From the NCBI RefSeq assembly GCF_029854705.2, contig NZ_CP139035.1, forward strand, positions 2,046,001 through 2,110,000: a stretch of DNA of 64,000 bases, written 5' to 3'. This document shows, one piece after another, positions 44,306-52,045 of this stretch. The stretch is from Akkermansia sp. N21116 (lineage in GTDB: Bacteria > Verrucomicrobiota > Verrucomicrobiia > Verrucomicrobiales > Akkermansiaceae). The notes below the pieces were generated by a model. It was given only the letters and a program-made list of their open reading frames with translations, ran no database searches and was not told where the DNA came from. The position numbers and the translations under genes were made by a program. Position 1 is the stretch's first letter. The number at the start of each line of letters is the position of its first letter.

Positions 44306-45559
44306 ATGAAGAGCAACGTTCTTGGTATAGCTTTGGTTCTGGCAATGACCGGAATGGCATCGGCCGACGAGGCCCGGATGAAGGATATTCTGACATCATG
44401 GGATTCCCGGATGACCGAATGGAATGCGGCCTATGAATTTGCCCAGCCGGAACGGCGTGCAGAACTGGAGAAGACGAAGCCCGATCCCAAGACGATCGTT
44501 CGTGCCCTCTGGAAGGAAACATCCCCTCTTCTTCAGAAGCCGGAATCATTGCCAGCCGTGGTGTGGCTGCTGGAACATCCCGAGGCGATTGCTTCATCAT
44601 TCGATGCGGCTTCTCAGAAAAAGATCGCTGCTTCTTTGCTTGAATCCGTGGAGCATTATCTGGTCAGTTCTCCGGGTATTGGTCGGGTGGCTCCGGTGCT
44701 GGGACAGTCGAGTAATTTGCGTTGCCGTGAAATTCTGGAAAAGATCCGTACGGTGAACCAGAATCCCAAGGATCAGGGGATGGCGGCGATGGGGCTTGTG
44801 CTGTCCATGCGGGAAAAGAATAGCATGCTGCAGGATGATCCGAAGCTGAATGCCTTCCGCTTGAAATATTTGCGAGAAGCCATCCAGAAGAGTTTCGAGG
44901 AATCTTTTGGCGACTTGGGTAAAGTGAAAGATATTGCTCGGGAATTGCTGTACGACATTAACAACCTCAGTACCCGCCGCAAGGCCCCGGCGTTCAGTTT
45001 GCCAACGGCAGAAGGGGCTTTTGTCAGTATTCCCAAGGCTGTTCCTACGCTTCTTGTGTTCTGGAAGCCGGATTCCGTTCAATCTGCGTCTCTGGTGGCT
45101 AAATCCAATGTGCTGAAGGAGAAGTATCCGAATCTGGATATTGTGCCGATTTGTCTTTCTGAACCGGCGAAGGCTGCGGAGACGATCCGCGCCATGAATA
45201 TTTCTATTCCCGGGTTGTATGATGCGAAGGGCAGTGTGTTCCAACTGTATCGAATTGCCCAGGTTCCGTCCGTATATTTACTGGACAAGGAAGGAGTGGT
45301 GCGTCTGAGAGGTGTGCCGGACATGTTGTTTGAATCAATTTTGGACCAGACGATGTCCCGGCTCAATAGCGGGCAGAAAGATCCTGCCGTCGTTCCTCCG
45401 CCTTCTGCCGCCTCTCAGCAGCAGGCCGTTCCTGTCGTCCCCAAACCTGTCGCTGTGCCTGCGCCCGTGCCGAATGCGAATGATTCTCAATCGAAACCGG
45501 CCGGACAGGGGGGACTTATTGCTCCTCCCCCTCTGCGGCCCATGCCGGAAGATGCGTGA
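44306..45559 (+). CDS. Exported thioredoxin-fold protein lacking redox cysteines
   Basis: A 417-residue protein with signal peptide MKSNVLGIALVLAMTGMASA. Residues 25-220 are a helical domain. Residues about 225-360 are a TlpA/AhpC-like thioredoxin fold: RKAPAFSLPTAEGAFVSIP, then LLVFWKPDSVQSASL where WCxxC is expected, and the cis-Pro region RIAQVPSVYLLDKEGVVRLRG. The redox cysteines are absent, so it is probably a binding or scaffold protein. The C-terminus is a Pro/Ala/Val-rich linker of about 60 residues. ATG codons at 44291 and 44294 are alternatives. Its end overlaps or abuts the CCA enzyme gene. Confidence 0.82.
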   Translation: MKSNVLGIALVLAMTGMASADEARMKDILTSWDSRMTEWNAAYEFAQPERRAELEKTKPDPKTIVRALWKETSPLLQKPESLPAVVWLLEHPEAIASSFDAASQKKIAASLLESVEHYLVSSPGIGRVAPVLGQSSNLRCREILEKIRTVNQNPKDQGMAAMGLVLSMREKNSMLQDDPKLNAFRLKYLREAIQKSFEESFGDLGKVKDIARELLYDINNLSTRRKAPAFSLPTAEGAFVSIPKAVPTLLVFWKPDSVQSASLVAKSNVLKEKYPNLDIVPICLSEPAKAAETIRAMNISIPGLYDAKGSVFQLYRIAQVPSVYLLDKEGVVRLRGVPDMLFESILDQTMSRLNSGQKDPAVVPPPSAASQQQAVPVVPKPVAVPAPVPNANDSQSKPAGQGGLIAPPPLRPMPEDA

Positions 45560-45563
45560 CCTT

Positions 45564-46934
45564 ATGGATGATTGCCGATTGATTGAGTCAGCGCGCAAGG
45601 TGGCTATCCGTCTGCGTAGTGCGGGATATGTTTGCTATTTTGCCGGGGGATGCGTCCGAGACCGTCTTTTGGAGGTGCCTTTGCATGATGTGGATATCGC
45701 AACGTCTGCCGTGCCGGATGAGGTATTGGTTCTGTTTCCGAAGGGAAGGGCGGTAGGAGCCCATTTCGGTGTCGTGCTGGTTCCGTGCGACGACATTTAC
45801 TTTGATGTGGCGACATTCCGCAAGGATGGGGACTACAAGGATGGGAGACGCCCGGAATCGGTCCATTATTCATCCCCCCGAGAAGATGCCTTCCGCCGTG
45901 ATTTTACGGTTAACGGGATGTTTGAAGATCCGGAAACCGGGGAAATTATCGACTATGTGGGCGGCCTTGAAGATTTGGAGAAGAAGCTGATCCGTTGTAT
46001 CGGTCATGCGGAGGAGCGTTTCCGGGAGGATTCCCTTCGCCTGATGCGCGCCGTGCGGCTTGCGGTAACGAAAGGGTTTGATATTGAGTCTTCCACCTGG
46101 GATGCGATCCGAGATCATGCCGACTGGCTGGGACGGATTGCTCCGGAGAGGATTCGTGATGAGTTTGACAAGATCCTGCTTTCGCCGCATCGCCGCCGCG
46201 GAGTGGAAATGCTGGTGGAGAGCGGCCTGATCAAATGGATCATTCCGGAAATCATGGAACTCGTCGGTTGCGACCAGCCGCCCCAATGGCATCCGGAGGG
46301 CGATGTTTATATCCATACGATGATGATGCTGGATCGCTTGGAGGACGATGGTACCGAGCCGTCGCTGGAATTGGTGCTGGCAACGTTGCTCCACGATATC
46401 GGCAAGCCTGCGAGCAGGTTTCTGGATCCGGAAGATGACCGCATCAGGTTTTCCGGACATGAGGCGGTGGGACGCGACATGGTATCCGGTATTTTGCGGA
46501 GACTGCATTATCCGAATTCTGTGGTGGATGCGGTTTCCTTCATGGTGGGGCGTCACATGCAGTTTATTAATGTGGACAAGATGAGACGCGGGAAGGTACG
46601 CCAGTTTATGGCGTCTCCCGTGTTCGATGATGAAATGAAGCTGCACCGCGCCGATTGCCTGTGTTCTAATGGAGACTTGGGACATTATCGTTTTTTGGAG
46701 GAAAGACGGCGGGAGATAGAGAATGAACCTATTCTTCCTTCTCCCTTCGTGACGGGACGGGATCTGATCGCGATGGGGATGAAATGCGGTCCCGTTTTCA
46801 GAACGATGCTGGATGGCTTGTTTCTGGAGCAGATTGAAGGACGCCTTAAAACGCGGGAGGAAGCTCTTGAAGCGGCCAGGCAATACTGGAAGTCCGGCAA
46901 GTTTCCAGGCACGGAAGGCGAACCTCCGGTTTGA
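45564..46934 (+). CDS. cca: CCA-adding tRNA nucleotidyltransferase with HD domain
   Basis: A 456-residue class II nucleotidyltransferase. The active-site motifs are YFAGGCVRDRLL, HDVDIATSAVP (the DxD metal site) and EDAFRRDFTVNGMF, followed by the head/neck motif REDSLRLMRAVRLA. An HD phosphohydrolase domain follows (LATLLHDIGKPASRF). It most likely adds or repairs the 3' CCA of tRNAs; a poly(A) polymerase role cannot be excluded. The start may be the ATG at 45564 or the one at 45552, which would overlap the upstream gene by 8 bases. Confidence 0.88.
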   Translation: MDDCRLIESARKVAIRLRSAGYVCYFAGGCVRDRLLEVPLHDVDIATSAVPDEVLVLFPKGRAVGAHFGVVLVPCDDIYFDVATFRKDGDYKDGRRPESVHYSSPREDAFRRDFTVNGMFEDPETGEIIDYVGGLEDLEKKLIRCIGHAEERFREDSLRLMRAVRLAVTKGFDIESSTWDAIRDHADWLGRIAPERIRDEFDKILLSPHRRRGVEMLVESGLIKWIIPEIMELVGCDQPPQWHPEGDVYIHTMMMLDRLEDDGTEPSLELVLATLLHDIGKPASRFLDPEDDRIRFSGHEAVGRDMVSGILRRLHYPNSVVDAVSFMVGRHMQFINVDKMRRGKVRQFMASPVFDDEMKLHRADCLCSNGDLGHYRFLEERRREIENEPILPSPFVTGRDLIAMGMKCGPVFRTMLDGLFLEQIEGRLKTREEALEAARQYWKSGKFPGTEGEPPV

Positions 46935-46979
46935 AAAGCGATCTTGTCATTTTGAAAACGGGGTGCCTATTTGAATTGA

Positions 46980-47029
46980 ATCTCCGGAGGGATTCTGTTA
47001 AGTGTAACTAGAAATATGTATCCGGAGAT
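46980..47029. repeat. Inverted repeat after cca, possible weak terminator
   Basis: ATCTCCGGA and TCCGGAGAT form a perfect 9-base inverted repeat separated by about 32 bases in the gap between cca and the GH13 gene. A TTTT follows some distance later. It may end cca transcription, but the loop is long. Confidence 0.35.
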
Positions 47030-47096
47030 GGCGGTGTTTTGGATGATGAACGATTGACGCCGGCACCCATCCGGAGTTTCCCAGAAGGATTTTGTT

Positions 47097-48893
47097 ATGA
47101 TGCGCCCCGTTATTTATCAGCTTTTTGTCAGACATTTTTCCAATGACAAAATAGACGGCATCCCTTGGGGGAGGAAAGAGCAGAATGGATGCGGGACATT
47201 TAACGGCGTTACGAATGAGGCTCTTGACGGACTGGTAGCCATGGGTGTAACCCATCTTTGGCTGACGGGGGTGATCCGGCATGCGACGTGTACGAATTAT
47301 CCCGATTTGCCGGCCCAGCCCGAGAGTATTGTGAAGGGATTGGCAGGAAGTCCGTATGCGATCGTAGATTATTATGATGTGGATCCCGACCTGGCGGAAA
47401 ATCCCCTGTTACGGATGGAGGAGTTCGAAGATTTGCTGGCGCGCTGCCATCGCAAGGGGCTTGTTCCGTTGATTGATTTTGTGGGGAACCATGTGTCGCG
47501 CGGGTATGAATCCCGTCATGGCGACCATGACGGATTCGGGGATCATGACGATACGTCTTGTTTTTATCATCCGGACAATTCCTTTTTCTACCTGCAATAC
47601 GGAATCGGGGAGGGCAATCCTCCTTTCCGCCTGCCGTCGGGGGAATGGAAAAAGGAACTTTTCATGGCAAGAGTGACGGGAAACAATGCCGTGACGTGGC
47701 AGCCGAGCCGGTATGATTGGTATGAAACCGTCAAATTGAATTTCGGCTTCAATTTTCTGGATGGTCCGGGGGTAGCCCGGAATTTGCCCGGAATAATGGC
47801 TGCCGGAAACCAGGTGCCCGGGACGTGGCGGAGCATGGATGAGATTCTCGCTTTCTGGCAGGCCAAGGGAGTGGGAGGATTCCGGTGCGATATGGCGCAC
47901 ATGGTGCCGATGCCGTTCTGGAAGTGGGCGATTGCCCGGGCACGCGTGCGTGACAGGGGCGTTTTCTTCATCGCGGAGGCGTATGACGACCATATGAAGA
48001 CGACTGAGGGTGATCCTATGCCTGATTTACTCGATTGCGGGTTTGCTGCGGTGTACGACGCCGGCATGTACCATTTGGCGACGGATATTTACCAGAAGGG
48101 AGCCTGGGCCAACGATATGGACCATTTGAACAAGATGGGCAATATGTTTATGGAACGCGGGGTGAGGTATTTGGAAAACCACGATGAACCGCGCATGTCG
48201 TCTCCGGAGCATTGGGGAGGGAAGGGCCGGGTTGTCATGCCCGCCGTGGAAGCTGCTGTTCTGGGAGCGGGAAGAGGGCCTGTGCTGATATACAATGGAC
48301 AGGAAGTGGGGGAGGATGCCCAGGGACCTTCGGGTTATGGCGGGACGGATGGCAGGACGAGCATTTTCGATTACACATGCTTGCCCAGGTTGCAGAAGTG
48401 GCTGGATCACGGGAGATTCGATGTAGAGAAGCTCCCGGAGGAAGACAGGCGGCTGCGGGAGTTCCATGTAAAATTCCTTAACTTGCTGAAACATCCCGCA
48501 ATGGCGGAGGGAGATTTTTACGGTCTCAACTGGGCCAATATGCAAACTCCCGGATATGGCAGGGAGAAGGGGGAAAAGGTTTCCGGTCATTGGGTGTACA
48601 GTTACCTGAAGCATGATAGAGCGTCTGGCCGGAGCGTGCTGGTTGTGGCCAATCTGTCGCCGCACAAGAATTTCCCCGATCTGCGCGTATCCATTCCGGA
48701 GAATGCTTTGACGTGGTGCGGCAAGGCGGGTGGCGGGTATGTGCGATTTACCGATCTTTTGGAAGAAGAGACTCCGGCTATTGAGGTATCTGTCCGGGAA
48801 TTGCTGGAGCCCGGGATTAGGGTGCCTTTGGATAGCGGGCAGGTTTGTGCGATGGAGTTGACCTGTGATGGGGAAGGAATAAGTACCGACTAA
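47097..48893 (+). CDS. Glycoside hydrolase family 13 (alpha-amylase-like) enzyme
   Basis: A 598-residue GH13 protein with the four conserved regions: LIDFVGNHVSRG (Asp127, Asn131-His132), GGFRCDMAHM (nucleophile Asp265), FFIAEAYD (acid/base Glu294) and YLENHDEPR (Asp363). It acts on alpha-glucans or related alpha-linked sugars by a retaining mechanism. There is no signal peptide, so it is cytosolic and may act in glycogen or maltodextrin turnover. AAGGA precedes the ATG. Subfamily and exact substrate are not clear. Confidence 0.88.
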   Translation: MMRPVIYQLFVRHFSNDKIDGIPWGRKEQNGCGTFNGVTNEALDGLVAMGVTHLWLTGVIRHATCTNYPDLPAQPESIVKGLAGSPYAIVDYYDVDPDLAENPLLRMEEFEDLLARCHRKGLVPLIDFVGNHVSRGYESRHGDHDGFGDHDDTSCFYHPDNSFFYLQYGIGEGNPPFRLPSGEWKKELFMARVTGNNAVTWQPSRYDWYETVKLNFGFNFLDGPGVARNLPGIMAAGNQVPGTWRSMDEILAFWQAKGVGGFRCDMAHMVPMPFWKWAIARARVRDRGVFFIAEAYDDHMKTTEGDPMPDLLDCGFAAVYDAGMYHLATDIYQKGAWANDMDHLNKMGNMFMERGVRYLENHDEPRMSSPEHWGGKGRVVMPAVEAAVLGAGRGPVLIYNGQEVGEDAQGPSGYGGTDGRTSIFDYTCLPRLQKWLDHGRFDVEKLPEEDRRLREFHVKFLNLLKHPAMAEGDFYGLNWANMQTPGYGREKGEKVSGHWVYSYLKHDRASGRSVLVVANLSPHKNFPDLRVSIPENALTWCGKAGGGYVRFTDLLEEETPAIEVSVRELLEPGIRVPLDSGQVCAMELTCDGEGISTD

Positions 48894-48905
48894 AAACAGT
48901 ATCCC

Positions 48906-49676
48906 ATGAAGAACAGGAATTACAGAGAATTGAAAGGAGTTGCAGAATCCGCCCGTCTGGCTCTTGCCCCGACATTGGCAACCAATGCTCTGGTAGCATG
49001 GGTTTGGACGGCTGGTCAGATTCCGGAAGGGAACGAGTGGACAGGGTGGTGCATGATTGTCTTGATGGGGCTTTGCTTCTATCTCTACGGAATGTGGGAA
49101 AATGACCGTCTGGATGTCCGCTGGGATGCAAGACATGGCTTGGATAGACCCGTACCCCGGGGCGATGTGAGTGTTTGGACTCTGCGGTGGCTGTCGATGG
49201 CGGACGGGACGCTTGGTCTGATTTTGAGCGGGGCTGTCGGGGGGAATGTCCTGCTGGGCCTGCTTCTGATTGCAGTGATCATTTTCTATAACTGGATGCA
49301 CAAGCAGTGGTCGAAGGTGGCGCTTGTACTGATGGGGGGAAGCCGGGGTGTATGGGCTTTTCTGGCATGTGTGGCTGCCCTTGTGCAGATTTCAGGGATG
49401 AGCTTCGATGCCTTGATAGGAGAGAAGCTGCTGATGTATAACATTCTCTGGTACCCGGCGAGCCTGGCTCTTTATACGATGATTTGCACGTGGGTGGCTC
49501 AAGGTGAGACGGAGAGTCCGACGCGGAAGAAATTTGCCGTGGCCCTGCTCTCGGGAATGTGCCTTCACGATGCCGTGTGGCTGGCGTGTTTGCAGGCATG
49601 GAGTGCCTGCGGGATGGCTTTTGGAGTGTATGGTCTGGTTCTTTTACTGAGGCTTTTGAAACAGAAGGTTTCGTGA
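48906..49676 (+). CDS. UbiA-like prenyltransferase family protein
   Basis: A 256-residue membrane protein with about eight hydrophobic segments. The first UbiA aspartate motif is intact (MWENDRLDVRWDARHGLDRPVPRG). The second Asp-rich motif is not evident; the equivalent loop reads VAQGETESPTRKK. It therefore resembles the divergent UbiA branch whose acceptors are unknown, rather than MenA or UbiA proper. It starts 12 bases after the GH13 gene and is likely co-transcribed with it. Confidence 0.75.
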   Translation: MKNRNYRELKGVAESARLALAPTLATNALVAWVWTAGQIPEGNEWTGWCMIVLMGLCFYLYGMWENDRLDVRWDARHGLDRPVPRGDVSVWTLRWLSMADGTLGLILSGAVGGNVLLGLLLIAVIIFYNWMHKQWSKVALVLMGGSRGVWAFLACVAALVQISGMSFDALIGEKLLMYNILWYPASLALYTMICTWVAQGETESPTRKKFAVALLSGMCLHDAVWLACLQAWSACGMAFGVYGLVLLLRLLKQKVS

Positions 49677-49741
49677 CGGAATGGATGATTAGGTTTGTAA
49701 TAAGCCTGTGGATGTGAATAATCAGTTGGAACGCGAGAACG

Positions 49742-50440
49742 ATGACTGAGCTTATTGAACAAATAGGACCTTTATTTTGGGTTTTGTGCGCCTTTTCCCT
49801 GTATGGACTTGCCGTTGTGGCGGAGCGCTTCCTGTATTTTCACCGTGTACGGATTAATATCGGGGATTTCTTGAAGGGACTGGCACTGTTGATCAGAAAG
49901 AGGAATTTCAATGAGGCATACCATGAGGCATCCATGATGCCCGGCCCGGTAGCCCGCGTGGTGGAGTCGGTGTTGAGCCGTCCTTCCCTGCCTTTGCTGG
50001 AGCTGAGGTCTGTGGCGGAAGAATCCTCTCAGCTGGAAGTGTACAAGATCGAAAAGAATATTCGCGGCTTGCTGGTGGTGGCGACTTTATCTCCTTTGAT
50101 CGGTGTGCTGGGAACGATTTTTGCGTTGGTGAGGTTTTATTCTCAACCAGGTGTTTTCGAGGGCAAGGTGCCGAACCTGGTGATGTCCGAGGCAATGTTC
50201 CAGGCATTGTTGTCTTCGGCATTCGGACTTTTGGTGGCTATTCCGGCCTATATTTTTTATGCTTATCTGTCGTCTCGGGCTCGCCTGGTGATTCACGAAG
50301 TTCAGCGTGCGGGGATGGAAGCGGTTTATCTGGTTTCCGATATGCGTCATGAGGAAGGTAGCGAGGCGATTGACGATGACGGGGATGAATCCGATGATGA
50401 GGAGAGAGGAAAGCCTGCCGGGGCTGTTTCCCGTGGATAA
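49742..50440 (+). CDS. MotA/TolQ/ExbB proton channel family protein
   Basis: A 232-residue protein with three membrane segments in ExbB/TolQ order. Conserved regions are LLVVATLSPLIGVLGTIFALVR and ALLSSAFGLLVAIPAYIFYAY. In the second, the Thr of the usual TAxGL is replaced by Ser (LSSAFGL), a position in the proton path. The C-terminal tail is acidic (EAIDDDGDESDDEER). It is the first gene of an ExbB-ExbD-TonB-like operon. Confidence 0.88.
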   Translation: MTELIEQIGPLFWVLCAFSLYGLAVVAERFLYFHRVRINIGDFLKGLALLIRKRNFNEAYHEASMMPGPVARVVESVLSRPSLPLLELRSVAEESSQLEVYKIEKNIRGLLVVATLSPLIGVLGTIFALVRFYSQPGVFEGKVPNLVMSEAMFQALLSSAFGLLVAIPAYIFYAYLSSRARLVIHEVQRAGMEAVYLVSDMRHEEGSEAIDDDGDESDDEERGKPAGAVSRG

Positions 50441-50458
50441 ATTCCAGCTCTGTTTGCT

Positions 50459-50887
50459 ATGAAATTGGAGTCCACATTGCCGAAAGGCGCTTTTTTCGTG
50501 CATCTGGCAGTTATCCTGGATGTCGTGGTTCTCTTGTTTGTAGTGACGTTGATTACGACGGGTATTGTTCCCAAGTACGGATTCAATGTGAAGACGCCTC
50601 CTTCCGAATTTTTGATTAATATCCAGGGGGAATACTATGTCGTATCGGTTACGGCCGGCGAATCTCCCGTGGTTTTCTTCGATAACCGCAGGTTGGAGAA
50701 TGGCGTTGCCGGACTGGAGAAGGAATTGGATGATATTGTCGCGAAAGAGGGTAGCGAGGGAGCGGGCCGCATTACGATTATTTTGAATATGGATCAGGCT
50801 GTGAGTCGGGCCATGGAGCAGAAGCTGATTGAGATGGTGTTGGAACATGGGTTAACGTGCGCCGTGGCCGGATCGCCTTTGGATTAA
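50459..50887 (+). CDS. ExbD/TolR-family biopolymer transport protein
   Basis: A 142-residue protein with one N-terminal membrane segment containing the essential Asp (HLAVILDVVVLLFVV) and a small periplasmic alpha/beta domain. It follows the ExbB gene by 18 bases and should form the stator-like channel with it. The periplasmic part is divergent in sequence from classical ExbD. Confidence 0.83.
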   Translation: MKLESTLPKGAFFVHLAVILDVVVLLFVVTLITTGIVPKYGFNVKTPPSEFLINIQGEYYVVSVTAGESPVVFFDNRRLENGVAGLEKELDDIVAKEGSEGAGRITIILNMDQAVSRAMEQKLIEMVLEHGLTCAVAGSPLD

Positions 50888-50931
50888 CCGTGTGTGTTGT
50901 TGTTCAATAGTTGTGAAGGGTTAAATCCGGT

Positions 50932-51714
50932 ATGATGGTCAAAATCCCAAGGAAGTGGAGAAAGAAAAGGGAGGATCACAACGCCGGGCTGGTGTTCGAC
51001 TGGAGGGGGACGGGATTTTTCTCCTGGCGGGTGGTTTTATTTTTTATCCCTTTTGCTCTGTTGCTGATTGTGGGGATGAATTGTGTCGAGGTATCCGTTC
51101 TGGATTCGAATTTACGCAAGTCGCATTATTCCGGGATGGTGTTTTTTTTGGAGTCGGACTCATCCGGGAAAACGATTCCGGGCAGAAACAATGCTTCTCC
51201 TATTCTGGATCGGACTCCGGTTTGGGCAGATCCTGCCTACTTGGGGAATAGCGGCGGTGCTTTTGTTCCGTTGACTGCCGGGTTGGGAGACCATGAGGCG
51301 CACCTTGTGGATGTCGACATGGGAACGCCCAGTAAGTTGCAGACATCTCTGTTGTCGCAATTATCCTATCCTTCCCCTTCTGTGGAAAAATGGCTGGTGC
51401 CGTCTGCTGACAGGCCGGTCGTTTTTATTCCGGAGGCTTCGTCTCCCGACGATGATTTGTCCGGGATGGAGCCGGTGGCTGATGTGAAGCCGACCATGGG
51501 CAGGAATTTCATGGGGCTTCAGACGTCGTTTTGGGTTGTCGTATCGCCGTGGGGTGTGCCGACGCATGTTGTGGTGACGGAAGGCTCGGGAAATGAAGCA
51601 GCCGACGAGGCGGCCATGGGGTATATCCGCGAGTTGAGATGGATTCCTTCCCGGAAAGACAGGAGCGGGATGATTATGGTAACATGGAAAGAGGAAGAGG
51701 AGGAGGGGATATGA
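50932..51714 (+). CDS. TonB-like energy transducer
   Basis: A 260-residue protein with a basic cytoplasmic start (KIPRKWRKKRE), one membrane segment near 30-53 (WRVVLFFIPFALLLIVGM), and a periplasmic region ending in a TonB-type C-terminal domain. That domain follows the family pattern VVVSPWGVPTHVVVTEGSG, then AADEAAMGYIRELRWIPS. The usual Pro-rich spacer is replaced by a Ser/Asp-rich stretch. It should carry energy from the preceding ExbBD pair to an outer-membrane receptor, but none is encoded nearby. Confidence 0.75.
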   Translation: MMVKIPRKWRKKREDHNAGLVFDWRGTGFFSWRVVLFFIPFALLLIVGMNCVEVSVLDSNLRKSHYSGMVFFLESDSSGKTIPGRNNASPILDRTPVWADPAYLGNSGGAFVPLTAGLGDHEAHLVDVDMGTPSKLQTSLLSQLSYPSPSVEKWLVPSADRPVVFIPEASSPDDDLSGMEPVADVKPTMGRNFMGLQTSFWVVVSPWGVPTHVVVTEGSGNEAADEAAMGYIRELRWIPSRKDRSGMIMVTWKEEEEEGI

Positions 51715-51947
51715 CGTTTCAGGTGGAGGAATTTCTGGTATTTCTTTTTTTGGCGGCGATGATCTTCTTCGCTTGCGTGTATGTAACGGCTTTGCTGTGG
51801 GATTGGTGGGCGAAATGGAGAAGAGGCGTTTCCCGTTGGGTTTGCAGGCTTTGCGGCATGCGTTTTTATGTACGTCGCGGTACGGGTACCCATGAATGTC
51901 CGCACTGTGGAGCGCTGAATAGTGGACAGAGGCGTTTCAGGCGTTAA
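51711..51947 (+). CDS. Small membrane protein with zinc ribbon
   Basis: A 78-residue protein starting at the ATGA overlap with the TonB-like gene. A hydrophobic segment (FLVFLFLAAMIFFACVYV) is followed by a Trp-rich stretch and a zinc ribbon with two Cys pairs, CRLCG and CPHCG. Because of the overlap it is co-translated with the TonB-like protein. Its role in the system is unknown. Confidence 0.72.
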   Translation: MTFQVEEFLVFLFLAAMIFFACVYVTALLWDWWAKWRRGVSRWVCRLCGMRFYVRRGTGTHECPHCGALNSGQRRFRR

Positions 51948-51986
51948 GGGAGCGGGCATGAATTGTCCGGTTGTTTTTTGTGGATT

Positions 51987-52004
51987 ACAAAAAATGTTTT
52001 TTGT
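51987..52004. promoter_or_regulatory. A/T-tract palindrome upstream of tail-fibre-like gene
   Basis: ACAAAAAATGTTTTTTGT is a perfect 18-base palindrome. TTTTTTGTGG also occurs twice, at 51974 and 51997. It lies 41 bases before the next start codon. It could be an operator or a terminator for the preceding operon, whose stop is 40 bases upstream. Confidence 0.35.
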
Positions 52005-52045
52005 GGTTGTGATCATTCGTTCACGGACGAAGGAACATCACAAAT

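Noticed and set aside
48027-49301. 424-codon open frame antisense to the GH13 and UbiA-like genes
   Set aside because: It spans two clear genes and their junction, and has no domain of its own.
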